64,000 bases of DNA from assembly GCF_022026395.1 (NCBI RefSeq), contig NZ_CP041767.1, forward strand, positions 885,001-949,000. The letters run 5' to 3'. This DNA comes from Brevibacillus brevis (lineage in GTDB: Bacteria > Bacillota > Bacilli > Brevibacillales > Brevibacillaceae). Under the pieces are notes generated by a model that saw nothing but the letters and a program-made list of their open reading frames with translations, did not search any database and was not told the origin of the DNA. Every line of letters starts with the position of its first letter. The stretch's first letter is position 1. Shown piece after piece: positions 1-8,865 of the stretch. A program made the translations under genes and the position numbers.

Positions 1-104
1 CAAGCTGGTAAGACCCCTCATAGACGATGAGGTTGATAGGTTCGGTGTGGAAGCGCGGTAACGCGTGGAGCTGACGAATACTAATCGGTCGAGGACTTAT
101 CCAC
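1..104 (+). rRNA. 23S rRNA, 3' end (partial)
   Basis: The first ~104 bases carry the conserved 3' end of bacterial 23S rRNA, including GACGAATACTAATCGGTCGA and GAGGACTT just before the mature end. The gene enters from the left edge. No 5S rRNA sequence follows; a terminator hairpin begins 45 bases later. The exact mature 3' end is approximate. Confidence 0.95.
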
Positions 105-148
105 ACATTCTTAGCAATCATGCGTATTCAGTTTTCAGGGAATGAGAT

Positions 149-176
149 AGCCATCCGAGCAGGATGGCTTTTTTGT
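149..176 (+). terminator. rRNA operon terminator
   Basis: Stem AGCCATCC (149-156) pairs with GGATGGCT (162-169), followed by a T run. It closes the rRNA operon directly after the 23S gene. Confidence 0.85.
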
Positions 177-218
177 GTGTTTTTATTCCATGTGGGGCTT
201 CCGTTGGCCTTTTTGCAA

Positions 219-905
219 TCATACCTCCAGCCACCAAATCCCCGCGCATTCCGGCAAAGTTACTAGCTTCTCTACAACGACTTTGTCCGCAAGTTCATCT
301 CCAAAGAAAAATCTTGCTAGCCGTTCTGCTTCTTCCAAGTTTGCAAATCGATAGTCCAAGCGAATCCATTTGTGAGAGAAACCGTATTTGCTTTCTAACA
401 AGGAATAATACTGCGTAAGAAATTCGGGTGGATGAGGTGTTTCATATCCAGTCCCCATCGTCTCCATGATGACGATCGTGCCACCAGGACGAAGCACGCG
501 CTTCATCTCCAGAATGATCTTTTCAAGATTGAGCTCGTTGTTGGGAACTTCAGAACTGGTGAGGTAACAGACCGTCCACCCTGCTACGATGACATCCGCG
601 CTGTTATCGTCCGCGGGAATATTTCGATGATCCGCTACGCTGGTTTTCCAATTGGAAAGACCGGCTTGCGTCAGCTGTTGTGTATTCACTTCTAGCATGG
701 AAGCGGAAGCATCCAGAGCCAGAATGGAATTGGCATGAGGGGCAAGCACAGACGTAAGTCTACCTGAGCCAGCTCCCAGATCGATCACGTCCTGTCCTTT
801 GATAGGGGTGATTTCTTCGATGACAGCGAGCAGACTAGATTGTCTGGAAATCATCAAATCGTACTGTTCCGCTTGAGTTTTGTAAATTTGTTCGTGGTTT
901 GGCAT
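219..905 (-). CDS. class I SAM-dependent methyltransferase
   Basis: 228-residue soluble protein. The SAM-binding motif I is clear (VIDLGAGSGRL, residues about 40-50), followed by an acidic motif II (ILALDAS) and a motif near VIVAGWTVCYL, typical of the Methyltransf_11/25 fold. The C-terminal half contains the EMKRVLRPGGTIVIMET segment usual for small-molecule methyltransferases of the UbiE/YcgJ kind. The substrate cannot be told from sequence. It is transcribed alone, toward the rRNA terminator, with an ATG start preceded by GGAGGATG on the minus strand. Confidence 0.85.
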   Translation of the reverse strand: MPNHEQIYKTQAEQYDLMISRQSSLLAVIEEITPIKGQDVIDLGAGSGRLTSVLAPHANSILALDASASMLEVNTQQLTQAGLSNWKTSVADHRNIPADDNSADVIVAGWTVCYLTSSEVPNNELNLEKIILEMKRVLRPGGTIVIMETMGTGYETPHPPEFLTQYYSLLESKYGFSHKWIRLDYRFANLEEAERLARFFFGDELADKVVVEKLVTLPECAGIWWLEV

Positions 906-978
906 CGTTCATCCTCCAGTTACTTGATCGTACTGGAAAATATGGTAAAGCCTCACGCCACGTGAAGGTCAAGAGATA

Positions 979-1033
979 GAAAAAAGGATTCCGCCTGCAA
1001 GTCTTATGAGCGACAGGGGAATCCTTCTTTTTC
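979..1033. terminator. terminator hairpin usable on both strands
   Basis: AAGGATTCC (984-992) pairs with GGAATCCTT (1018-1026). There is an A run on the left and a T run on the right, so it can end the minus-strand lipoprotein gene and also insulate from the other side. Confidence 0.8.
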
Positions 1034-1035
1034 AT

Positions 1036-1761
1036 TTAGGAACGGACAGAAATTAAATCTTTCGCCAGCGCTACCATTTGATCATGAAGGGTAGGGTCCA
1101 GTTGATTGCTTCCGGCGTGGTACGCGAGATGATACAAGATTCCTTGATCATAGAACTCCATCTCATGGGCGTTTGTGACGATCAGATTTACTGCGTGATT
1201 TTTATCATCATATTTGTAAAAGTTATACACATAAGAGCTGTTTGTCGTAATGATATGATGATAGAAAGTGATATCGTCGGTCAATGGCTCGACGCGCATG
1301 ACGTTCCCAAACGAATCCAGTCCAGAAGCAGATGGCTTCACATGGGCCAAGGGGTTTTCATCTGTCTCCGTCATACGTACGATGAAGAAGTCTTGCGTAA
1401 GAGGGACTTCGTTATCCTGCGCGTATGTCAGCTGTAGCTGGTGTCGTATTTCTTTTTCGGAGCCTGAGGAGAATGAGACGAGATAGGCCAACTCTTTTTC
1501 GACAGGAAAAGGCAGCTTCGTTTTATCCAGTTGCTTGATGCGGCTTTGGAGAGACGAAGGCAATAGCGGTGTTATTTCCTGAATACTCATCGGCTGGTAA
1601 TGCTTCACGTTTTCAGGATCTTGGGTCAGTCTGTGAATTTCGCTCTGGGCAAAAACATCTCCGCCAGCTTTTACGAGACCAGTGGAAGAGGAGCAACCGC
1701 CAAGCAATAGAAACAGGCTCACTGCAAGCGAACACACAGCTTTTGGTCGAAAATTTCTCAA
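1036..1761 (-). CDS. putative lipoprotein, function unknown
   Basis: 241 residues from a TTG start chosen because AGGAGG lies just upstream (minus strand, 1768-1773); an upstream ATG would extend into the preceding gene. The N-terminus is a lipoprotein signal: Arg/Lys-rich start, hydrophobic core, lipobox LLGGC followed by SSS, so the mature protein is expected to be lipid-anchored outside the membrane. The remainder is hydrophilic with no domain I recognise; it contains HRLTQDPENVKHY and a C-terminal YHHIITTNSSYVYNFYKYDD stretch. It follows the YczE-like gene by 13 bases and is probably cotranscribed with it. Confidence 0.7.
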   Translation of the reverse strand: MRNFRPKAVCSLAVSLFLLLGGCSSSTGLVKAGGDVFAQSEIHRLTQDPENVKHYQPMSIQEITPLLPSSLQSRIKQLDKTKLPFPVEKELAYLVSFSSGSEKEIRHQLQLTYAQDNEVPLTQDFFIVRMTETDENPLAHVKPSASGLDSFGNVMRVEPLTDDITFYHHIITTNSSYVYNFYKYDDKNHAVNLIVTNAHEMEFYDQGILYHLAYHAGSNQLDPTLHDQMVALAKDLISVRS

Positions 1762-1774
1762 GGCTTTCCTCCTA

Positions 1775-2404
1775 TTACGCCTCCGCCCCCTTCGTTTGAT
1801 TGACGAGACGAAGCATTTTATTCCCGACGTTGATTGCTGCTTGAATAATGTAGCCAGTCGTAAACGACAGCACGACTGTTCCGTAATAAATCGGGCCATC
1901 TAACAGGAAGCTTGCGCTAAGAAACATGCACGCCAGCAAAATTTCTGTCCGTCTGAATGTCCACTTTAATCTTTTCGACATAACCAGTACAAATGCCTCT
2001 TGGGGAGCAGTGCACACTTGTGTACACACATACAACCCGATACCGCTGCCGATGCAAATGTTTCCGAGTGCCATGGTCAGAAGCGGCGGCAATGAACGGA
2101 TAGCAGCCATGAGCCCATCGATGGACCCAATCAAATCGACAAAGACGGAGATCAGCACCATGACCAAAATGGCACCGACAGAAATATAACTGCGATCCAT
2201 GAAAAGGACGATGATGACAAAGGTCAGGTTAATGGCAAACATCCAGAAGCCAATCGATATCCCGAAGTTTTGATACAGGGCAATAAACAGAGAATCATAC
2301 GGGCTAAGACCAAAGGATGTAATGGTCGTCATCATGTTGATCCCGAGCGCCAAAATCAATAAGCCTACGATAAACAAGAGATATTCAAATTTTAAGCGAA
2401 TCAC
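1775..2404 (-). CDS. YczE/YitT-like integral membrane protein
   Basis: 209 residues with about five hydrophobic segments. The N-terminal FGLSPYDSLFIALYQNFGISIGFW region and the later GSGIGLYVCTQVCTAPQEAFVL segment match the YczE/YyaS family of Bacillales membrane proteins. B. subtilis YczE sits next to surfactin genes and was reported to affect lipopeptide production; the biochemical role of the family is unknown. Here it forms a two-gene unit with the downstream lipoprotein and is divergent from a LacI-type regulator whose start is 121 bases away, so that regulator is a candidate controller. Confidence 0.75.
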   Translation of the reverse strand: MIRLKFEYLLFIVGLLILALGINMMTTITSFGLSPYDSLFIALYQNFGISIGFWMFAINLTFVIIVLFMDRSYISVGAILVMVLISVFVDLIGSIDGLMAAIRSLPPLLTMALGNICIGSGIGLYVCTQVCTAPQEAFVLVMSKRLKWTFRRTEILLACMFLSASFLLDGPIYYGTVVLSFTTGYIIQAAINVGNKMLRLVNQTKGAEA

Positions 2405-2525
2405 AAAACACGACTCCTTTCATTCTACATAAGGAGAGCATAAGATGTGGAACGCTTTTCAGAGCAAGCGGAATGTGTTTTGATGTATGTAATTAGTACT
2501 GATCCGACTTCGAGGAGTAATCTGA

Positions 2526-3509
2526 GTGGCTAACATAAGAGAAATCGCAAAATTGGCAGGTGTATCCGTTTCAACCGTTTCCCGTGTGCTAAACAACCAT
2601 CCGTACGTGAATGAGAAAAAACGCGCGGAGATTCTCAAGATTATTGAAGAACAAAATTATGTTCAAAACAGTAATGCGGTGCACCTTTCTACCGGAAAAA
2701 CGATGGTCATCGGTGTGACATTGCCTCTCGTCAATAACCAATACTACAGCTCCATTATTGAAGGGATAGCAGCAGAAGCAGCCCAGCATCATTACAAGCT
2801 GATGGTGTGCCAAACGAATAACAATCCCGAGCAAGAACGCAGCGTTTTACACTTGCTCAAAAATAAAAAAATCGACGGGCTCATCATGTGTTCCAGATCC
2901 AGCTCTTGCGAAACGCTCAATGAATACGCAGGATACGGACCTATCATCACGTGTGAAGCAAATGATACCACATCTGTTTCGAGTGTTCATATCGACCACT
3001 ATCAAACGTTTCTGATCGGGATGGAGTATCTGATGAAGAAGGGGCATCGCCGGATCGGGTATTGCATCGGCAGAAAGAACAGCTTTAACAGTCAGCATCG
3101 CAAACGTGCCTATTACGAAAAGCTACATTCGATTGACGTGACACCCTCTCCTGAGTGGTCATTTGAAGAGTGTTTAACGATCCAGGACGGCAAGGATGTC
3201 GTGAGGAAATTGCTGCAATCAAAAGAGCGGCCGACAGCAATGATCGTATCGTGCAATCATATAGCGGCAGGGATCATCAAAGAAGCCAGCAGATGGGGGA
3301 TTCGCGTACCGGAAGACTTAGCCGTAGTCGGTTGCGATGATCAGCCAATCGGAGAATTACTAGAGATCACCACTGTATCCAGCTCCAGCATGTCGATGGG
3401 AAAATACGCATTTGAGATGCTCCATGAGCGGATTTGGACACAGCAGTTGGATGGGAAAAAGGAAGAGAAGGAACTGTCGCCCGAATTGGTAGAGCGGCTG
3501 ACGACGTAA
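2526..3509 (+). CDS. LacI-family transcriptional regulator
   Basis: 327 residues, normal family length. Residues 1-50 are a LacI helix-turn-helix plus hinge (IREIAKLAGVSVSTVSRVLNN), followed by a periplasmic-binding-protein-like sensor domain (IGVTLPLVNNQYYSSIIEGI ... KKIDGLIMCS ... RPTAMIVSCNHIAAGI ... VVGCDDQPIGELLEITTVS). The GTG start is supported by GAGGAG at 2512-2517. The sensor domain suggests a sugar or related ligand, but none is identifiable and no sugar operon is adjacent. It is divergent from the YczE-lipoprotein unit. Confidence 0.9.
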   Translation: MANIREIAKLAGVSVSTVSRVLNNHPYVNEKKRAEILKIIEEQNYVQNSNAVHLSTGKTMVIGVTLPLVNNQYYSSIIEGIAAEAAQHHYKLMVCQTNNNPEQERSVLHLLKNKKIDGLIMCSRSSSCETLNEYAGYGPIITCEANDTTSVSSVHIDHYQTFLIGMEYLMKKGHRRIGYCIGRKNSFNSQHRKRAYYEKLHSIDVTPSPEWSFEECLTIQDGKDVVRKLLQSKERPTAMIVSCNHIAAGIIKEASRWGIRVPEDLAVVGCDDQPIGELLEITTVSSSSMSMGKYAFEMLHERIWTQQLDGKKEEKELSPELVERLTT

Positions 3510-3592
3510 AGCCAGAAAGATAGCACAGTTGATCAAAAAAACGCTCGGGATCTCCCGCATAATAAAGAAAAAATAGGTGAAGGAAGTCAAAG

Positions 3593-4462
3593 ATGGACAC
3601 GTACAAGCGGATTCAGGACGCGATTGATTTTGTTGAAGAGCATCTTCAGGAAGAAATGAACATCACTGATATTGCTTCACGGGCGCATTTCTCTGCGTTT
3701 CATTTTCAGCGGCTGTTTCAGGCAATCTCAGGCTTCAGCGTACAGGAGTACATTCGCAAGCGCAGGTTGTCGGAAGCTGCACTTGCGCTAAAACAGACAA
3801 GTGAGAATGTGCTCGAAATTGCTGTGGCCTATCAATACCAGTCGCAGGAAGCATTGACTCGCGCTTTCGAAAAGCAGTTCGGGATTACACCTGGAAGATA
3901 TCGCAAAGAAAATCATTCGCTGCCTTATCTAGCCAAGATGGACTTCTTGGCCTTTCGCCAAACGATCAAAGGAGAGATCACGATGAACAAACCGACGATC
4001 ACGACATTGGATGAAATTTTAATCATTGGGCGCAGATACCGAACGAGTTTGCAGGAGGAAAAGTATTTCACGGACATCCCGGGCTTCTATCAAGCGTTTG
4101 GCAGCAATCAAGATTTTTTGCGGATTCCCAATAAAGCGGCGGCAGACATGTCGTACGGAATCTCCTGCGAATTTGAGGATGACGGTAGCTTTTCCTTTGT
4201 TGTAGGAGAGGCTGTGCATGGCTTTCCAGAAGAACTGCCTGAGGGCTTCATTTCACTTGCGCTGCCTTCGGGGAGATATGCGGAGTTCAAGGTGAACGGG
4301 GAGGTCGATCTTGTGCAAAACACACGCAGGTACATTTACGGGACGTGGTTGCCGAATTCGAATTACGAGAGAGGCGAGGGACCCGATTTCGAAGTGACAG
4401 ATGTGTGGGGCTCTCGCTTCCCAGATGCGATAAAGATGAGCATCTATATTCCGCTAAAATAG
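3593..4462 (+). CDS. AraC-type regulator with GyrI-like effector-binding domain
   Basis: 289 residues. The N-terminal ~105 residues hold two AraC/XylS helix-turn-helix motifs (MNITDIASRAHFSAFHFQRLFQAI and VLEIAVAYQYQSQEALTRAF). The C-terminal ~160 residues are a GyrI/Rob-type ligand domain (ITTLDEILIIGRRY ... YGISCEFEDDGSFSFVVGEAV ... YERGEGPDFEVTDVW). Proteins of this layout act as drug- or stress-responsive activators. The ATG start follows GAAGGAAG. It lies 83 bases after the LacI-type gene in the same direction and 106 bases before a GNAT gene. Confidence 0.9.
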   Translation: MDTYKRIQDAIDFVEEHLQEEMNITDIASRAHFSAFHFQRLFQAISGFSVQEYIRKRRLSEAALALKQTSENVLEIAVAYQYQSQEALTRAFEKQFGITPGRYRKENHSLPYLAKMDFLAFRQTIKGEITMNKPTITTLDEILIIGRRYRTSLQEEKYFTDIPGFYQAFGSNQDFLRIPNKAAADMSYGISCEFEDDGSFSFVVGEAVHGFPEELPEGFISLALPSGRYAEFKVNGEVDLVQNTRRYIYGTWLPNSNYERGEGPDFEVTDVWGSRFPDAIKMSIYIPLK

Positions 4463-4568
4463 CCACTGGCTCGCGAATTTTACATGACCTTCACACGCCA
4501 TCCATTCCAGCTTTATACCTGTTTGCTATAGTGTAAATGTAAGAGCGAATGTACAGGAGGCGGGTAGG

Positions 4569-5063
4569 GTGGAAGTGCGGATTGAGCGCGTCGTAAGAGA
4601 TGATTTTGCGGAAATGATTACGTTGGCGGATATGACATTACCCGATCGAATGAACTTGCATGAGCTGAAAAAGTATATGGAGCTGTTTCCTGAGCTGATT
4701 TTCAAGGCGACATACAACGGCCAGCTCATCGGTTTTAGCTGTGCCGGAATTGATATGTATCAGACGACTGGCTGGCTTCTGTTCAGCAATGTGAGCAAGG
4801 AGTTCCAAGGGCAAGGCATCGGCAAGCGGCTAATCGAAGCCAGACTGCAAGCCCTGCGCCAGTTTCCAACACTTCGTACCGTGCAGGTTACGGTGAGTGA
4901 AACGAATGCATCCTCTATTCGTGCGCTGTCTGCCTATGGCTTCCGTCTGGCTCATGCTGAGCAGAATTACTACGGGCCGGGCAAGCATCGGAATTTGATG
5001 GAGCTGCCTATTTTGCCTATGATTCAACCAGAAAAAATAGAGACGTCCATTGTGACTACTTAG
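4569..5063 (+). CDS. GNAT family N-acetyltransferase
   Basis: 164 residues. The acetyl-CoA-binding core is visible: LLFSNVSKEFQGQGIGKRLIEARL (motif A, Q-x-x-G-I-G) and later TNASSIRALSAYGFRLAHAEQNYYG (motif B). The GTG start is preceded by CAGGAGG. The substrate is unknown. A terminator follows immediately. Confidence 0.85.
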   Translation: MEVRIERVVRDDFAEMITLADMTLPDRMNLHELKKYMELFPELIFKATYNGQLIGFSCAGIDMYQTTGWLLFSNVSKEFQGQGIGKRLIEARLQALRQFPTLRTVQVTVSETNASSIRALSAYGFRLAHAEQNYYGPGKHRNLMELPILPMIQPEKIETSIVTT

Positions 5064-5073
5064 ATGGATTCAT

Positions 5074-5111
5074 GAAAAAAGCGGAGGAGCTAAAAACTTG
5101 CCGCTTTTTTG
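5074..5111 (+). terminator. intrinsic terminator
   Basis: GAAAAAAGCGG (5074-5084) pairs with CCGCTTTTTTG (5101-5111), giving a GC-core stem with a T run after the acetyltransferase gene. Confidence 0.8.
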
Positions 5112-5136
5112 TTTTTCATATGCTGTATCGATGCCG

Positions 5137-5345
5137 TAGTGGAGGGAAGAAGTGCATTTCCAGTCTGCGCTTCGGCCTACGCCCCGCAAAGGGGATTGAC
5201 TGGCCGCTCCGAAATGAATAGCGGGAGCGCTTCAAACGTTGAAGTTTCGAGGAAGTATCTCATAAGTGAAGCTGAAATTCCCCTCTATTCATTTCTACGC
5301 TGGGTAGGGCTCCAGAGGCGCTTGGACTGGAAATGCACTTCTTCC
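5137..5345 (+). ncRNA. palindromic ~209-nt structured element, copy A
   Basis: A rod-like element with a perfect 21-bp terminal helix (5145-5165 with 5325-5345), an inner 10-bp helix (5212-5221 with 5285-5294) and another helix GCTTCA (5229-5234) with TGAAGC (5267-5272). Just 5' of the terminal helix is TAGTGGAG, shared with the other copies. Internal blocks GGGGATTGACTGG, CGCTCCG, GAAGTTTCGAGG and GGTAGGGCTCC recur in copies B, C and D. Copy B (49076) is a close relative; C and D have diverged in primary sequence but keep the pairing. No ORF fits it. It may be a structured RNA or a MITE-like repeat; I do not recognise the family. Confidence 0.6.
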
Positions 5346-5387
5346 TACGGGGCTTCGGGCTCCACATCTGTTGGAAGACAACAATAA

Positions 5388-7484
5388 TTACCGCTTCGTA
5401 GCAATCAGCAAAGCAGCTAACACCTGCTGCCCAAACGCAGTAATCTGCGTCCCTTGCTTCTTAACCCCAATCGAGACGCATCCAGCTCGATCCAGAACGG
5501 TCAGCTTGTGTCTGATTTGGGCTTCAGTCATGGAGGGACCCTCCATTCTCGCGAGCAGGGCACTGCGTCCAATCCGTTCCTGACGCTGATAGCAATCGGA
5601 CAGTACTTGCAGGATCGCCGCGTAGTCTACCAAGGAGCCTTGCCTGGATAAATACCGGATTGTATCTTCCAACTTATCATCCCGGTGAGAGAGAAGTGGC
5701 TGAGTAGAGACATGTCCCGCAAAAAAACGCTCTGGCAAATGAGACAGCTCCACCTGATTCCCCTCTGCGATGACGACTGCATAGTGAATGAAATTTTCCA
5801 GCTCGCGAATATTGCCTGGCCAATCGTAACGGAGTAGCTGTTCCGTCACTTCTCGTGAGAAGGACAGACGCTGCTTTTTTTTCTGCAAGAAATAATCGAT
5901 CAGCACCAAAATATCATCGGGACGATCACGCAGGGGCTGGATGTGCAGAGGCAGAACGTTCAGTCTGTAGTACAAATCCTCGCGAAATGTCCCTTTTTTG
6001 ACCATTTCCATCAAGTTGCAATTCGTAGCCGCGATGACGCGGACATTGACTGGAATGACGCGATAGCCCCCTACGCGCATGACCTGCTTTTCCTGGAGAA
6101 CGCGAAGCAATGACGCCTGAATGCTAAGCGGGGCATCCCCAATCTCGTCCAGAAAAATGGTTCCGTTGTGAGCCAGCTCGAATAGCCCCATCTTTCCGCC
6201 TTTTCGTGCCCCTGTAAAAGAACCCTCCTCGTACCCGAACAATTCGCTCTCTACCAAGCTCTCGGTCAGCCCTGCAAAATTGACGGGGACGAACGGACCG
6301 TCACGGCGCGTCGAGTGTTGATGGATGGCTTGGGCAAAAACTTCTTTCCCGGTTCCGTTTTCCCCTGTAATGAGAATCGTAAAGTCACTTTCGGCAAGCT
6401 TGGTCGCGACTCGCTTGTTGGCCTGAATAGACGGGCTTTTGCCGATGATATTGTCAAACGAGTACTTGGTCATTAGTCCGAGATTGGCACTCTTCGTCCG
6501 TATTTCCTGTTCGATCTGCTGTACCTTCGTCACGTCCTGAAAGGTAATGACAGCGCCAAGAAACTGATCATCCAAGAACGTGGGAATCTTGGTAACCAAG
6601 AGGTACAAATCGCGGTATTCCAATACTTGCTTCGTTACTTCCGTGTGTGACTCGACTACTTCCAGAATAAGAAATTCAGGAATGACTTCTGCTACATTTC
6701 GCCCGATGCAAGTTGCTTCAGTCATATGCAAAATTTTCTCGGCTTCCTTGTTCAGCACAGTGATATTCCCTGCGGCATCTGTACCAATAATGCCTTCATG
6801 AACGGCATTTAAAATGGAGCTCAGCTTTTCATTCAGCTTCCGTTCATTGTGTACCGAGTTGGTCAGCTTGCGCCCGATATGGACGAAATCACTGATGAAG
6901 TCAGCCGTGTACAGGTTTGCCTTATCTGGAGACAGATCAAGCAGGCGCGAAATATCAAAGATCGTCGTCAAATCCAAAGGGCGGTGCCCCAACTCAATGA
7001 CGTTTTCGAAATGAGCAGGAATCAGCTCCCTGAGCCCATGACAGACAGCGACATCTATTTGGTCTTTTTCAGGGAGCGGAGTCTCGGTATCGGGTACGTA
7101 GGGTACAAATGTCAGATGAGAGAATCCGAGATGAAACAGTAGCTCGATCGCGCCTTCTACCATTTCGATAGAGTTGGAAACAAATAGACAGCGCGTTCCT
7201 GGCGGCAAGTCCATGAGTTGATCCAATTTGTTAATGTCAATCGTACGCCTTGCTAGCAGCACGGGGATGTCTGGTTGAGGAACTGGCTGATCTTGCAAAA
7301 GACTGGTATCAGAAACAAGGATGAGATCAACTTCATCGTACACACTCGGGTGAAGCCGTTCTTGCATGTGGTTTCGAATGATGGCCAAGCGGTTTCCGAA
7401 AAAAGACGTGAGCGTGTTTGCAAACAGCAAGCTGATCGTCTCCAGCCTGGTCATCAACAAGATGCATGGTTTCTGTTTTATCAT
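5388..7484 (-). CDS. sigma-54-dependent transcriptional activator (PrpR-N/PAS/AAA+)
   Basis: 698 residues. Residues about 10-190 resemble a PrpR-type N-terminal sensor domain; about 215-330 is a PAS domain (ILNAVHEGIIGTDAAGNITVLNKEAEKI); about 345-580 is the AAA+ sigma-54 interaction module with Walker A GENGTGKE (374-381), the sigma-54 contact loop GSFTGA and Walker B IFLDEIGD. The end is not an obvious Fis helix-turn-helix; it looks like a winged helix (SLVDYAAILQVLSDCYQR ... KLTVLDRAGCVSIG). It is divergent from the M20/YfcC operon, which carries a consensus -24/-12 promoter, so it is the likely activator of that operon. Confidence 0.9.
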   Translation of the reverse strand: MIKQKPCILLMTRLETISLLFANTLTSFFGNRLAIIRNHMQERLHPSVYDEVDLILVSDTSLLQDQPVPQPDIPVLLARRTIDINKLDQLMDLPPGTRCLFVSNSIEMVEGAIELLFHLGFSHLTFVPYVPDTETPLPEKDQIDVAVCHGLRELIPAHFENVIELGHRPLDLTTIFDISRLLDLSPDKANLYTADFISDFVHIGRKLTNSVHNERKLNEKLSSILNAVHEGIIGTDAAGNITVLNKEAEKILHMTEATCIGRNVAEVIPEFLILEVVESHTEVTKQVLEYRDLYLLVTKIPTFLDDQFLGAVITFQDVTKVQQIEQEIRTKSANLGLMTKYSFDNIIGKSPSIQANKRVATKLAESDFTILITGENGTGKEVFAQAIHQHSTRRDGPFVPVNFAGLTESLVESELFGYEEGSFTGARKGGKMGLFELAHNGTIFLDEIGDAPLSIQASLLRVLQEKQVMRVGGYRVIPVNVRVIAATNCNLMEMVKKGTFREDLYYRLNVLPLHIQPLRDRPDDILVLIDYFLQKKKQRLSFSREVTEQLLRYDWPGNIRELENFIHYAVVIAEGNQVELSHLPERFFAGHVSTQPLLSHRDDKLEDTIRYLSRQGSLVDYAAILQVLSDCYQRQERIGRSALLARMEGPSMTEAQIRHKLTVLDRAGCVSIGVKKQGTQITAFGQQVLAALLIATKR

Positions 7485-7625
7485 GATGCGACTCCTTTAT
7501 ATCTGCCGAAAAGCTTTTAGATTTGGGTGAAAATATTGGATCAGATATCCGTAAAAACAACCTATATTATAACCTAAAAATCCTTAATTGTTCAGAAATG
7601 CTTAACTTTTATAACAATATGGTTT

Positions 7626-7641
7626 TGGCACAAATCTTGCT
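7626..7641 (+). promoter_or_regulatory. sigma-54 (-24/-12) promoter
   Basis: TGGCAC (7626-7631), five bases, then TTGCT (7637-7641): an exact match to the TGGCAC-N5-TTGCW consensus, with the GG and GC doublets correctly spaced. It lies 49-61 bases before the amidohydrolase start, depending on the start codon. Confidence 0.9.
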
Positions 7642-7701
7642 ATACATTCGGTAGAGCAAACCAGATACTAGAGATAGACATCAGGGAGGATGATGAATCG
7701 G

Positions 7702-8835
7702 ATGAATCCGTTCTTATACATGGACGAGCATCGCGACGAAATAGTGCGAACATACAAAGATTTGCATCAATTGGCGGAGCCGAGCTGGCACGAGGAGAAA
7801 ACGGCGAGATATTTGCGGGAACGCATGGGGGCGGCCGGTATTGCCGTCACAGGCTTCGAGGGGCACCACGGCTTTTATGCGGAGATTCCTGGAGAGAGTG
7901 CTGAAATCGTGGCATTGCGCGCGGATATGGATGCACTTGTGCAGGAAGTGGACGGCGTGGTGAGACCGAATCACTCATGCGGACACGATGCTCACTCGAC
8001 ACTTGCTCTCTACAGTGCCCTGGCTATTCAAGCAAGCGGGGTGGTGCCGCCGAAAACGATGCGCTTTCTATTCCAGCCTGCTGAGGAGAAGATGGGCGGA
8101 GCCTTGCAGATGATGAAGGATGGTGCCCTCGAAGGCGTGACAAAGCTGATCGGCGTCCATCTGCGCCCGGAAATGGAAGTCCCGTATGGCAGCGCTGCTC
8201 CAGCGATTTTGCATGGATCGTCTAGCTCCATCAGGGGGACGATTACAGGTCTACAAGCTCACGGAGCACGTCCGGCGCTCGGAAAAAATGTCATCGAAGC
8301 CGCTTCGTTTTTGGTTCAGGCGTTGCAAAACATTCGTTTGGAAGACGGATGCTCTTTTTCCGTGAAGATGACTCAATTGCAAGCAGGGGGAGAAACGGTG
8401 AATGTCATCCCTGATCGAGCGACCTTTAGCCTCGATGTACGTGCACAGTCCAATGAAGGCATGGCCGAATTGCGAAGAAAAACCGAGCATGCCATGAGTC
8501 AGACAGGGGCTTTGATGGGCATGGATGTCGAGTGGGAATGGTCGGGAGTCACACCCGCTGCGGTCGCCAATGCGAGCATGATCCAAGTAGCGCAAAAGGC
8601 AATTGGGCAAGTGCTGGGTGAGGACAAAGTTGCCGATATATGTGTGACGCCAGGCGGAGAGGACTTCCATTTTTACGCGATCCACCGCCCTGAGCTGGCT
8701 ACCACGATGATTGGTCTGGGGTGTGGGCTCACACCTGTTCTGCATCATCCACAGATGACTTTTCAGACGGATGCCTTGATTTATGGGGCAAAAATCATGA
8801 CAGCTGCGATTTATGAAGCAGCCCAACATTCTTAG
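7702..8835 (+). CDS. M20 family amidohydrolase (N-acyl amino acid / hippurate type)
   Basis: About 377 residues. Metal-binding and catalytic features of the M20D group are present: LRADMDALVQE, NHSCGHDAHST, PAEEKMGGALQMMKDGAL, GVHLRP and a C-terminal PGGEDFHFYA. The family hydrolyses N-acyl amino acids or related amides (hippurate, indole-acetyl-amino acids, aminobenzoyl-glutamate). Three in-frame ATGs lie at 7690, 7693 and 7702; AGGGAGG ends at 7689, so 7690 is too close and 7702 (or 7693) is more likely. It precedes the YfcC transporter by 30 bases and is driven by the sigma-54 promoter. Confidence 0.88.
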   Translation: MNPFLYMDEHRDEIVRTYKDLHQLAEPSWHEEKTARYLRERMGAAGIAVTGFEGHHGFYAEIPGESAEIVALRADMDALVQEVDGVVRPNHSCGHDAHSTLALYSALAIQASGVVPPKTMRFLFQPAEEKMGGALQMMKDGALEGVTKLIGVHLRPEMEVPYGSAAPAILHGSSSSIRGTITGLQAHGARPALGKNVIEAASFLVQALQNIRLEDGCSFSVKMTQLQAGGETVNVIPDRATFSLDVRAQSNEGMAELRRKTEHAMSQTGALMGMDVEWEWSGVTPAAVANASMIQVAQKAIGQVLGEDKVADICVTPGGEDFHFYAIHRPELATTMIGLGCGLTPVLHHPQMTFQTDALIYGAKIMTAAIYEAAQHS

Positions 8836-8865
8836 AGAAGCGCTACACACGCAGGGGGTTACCTT

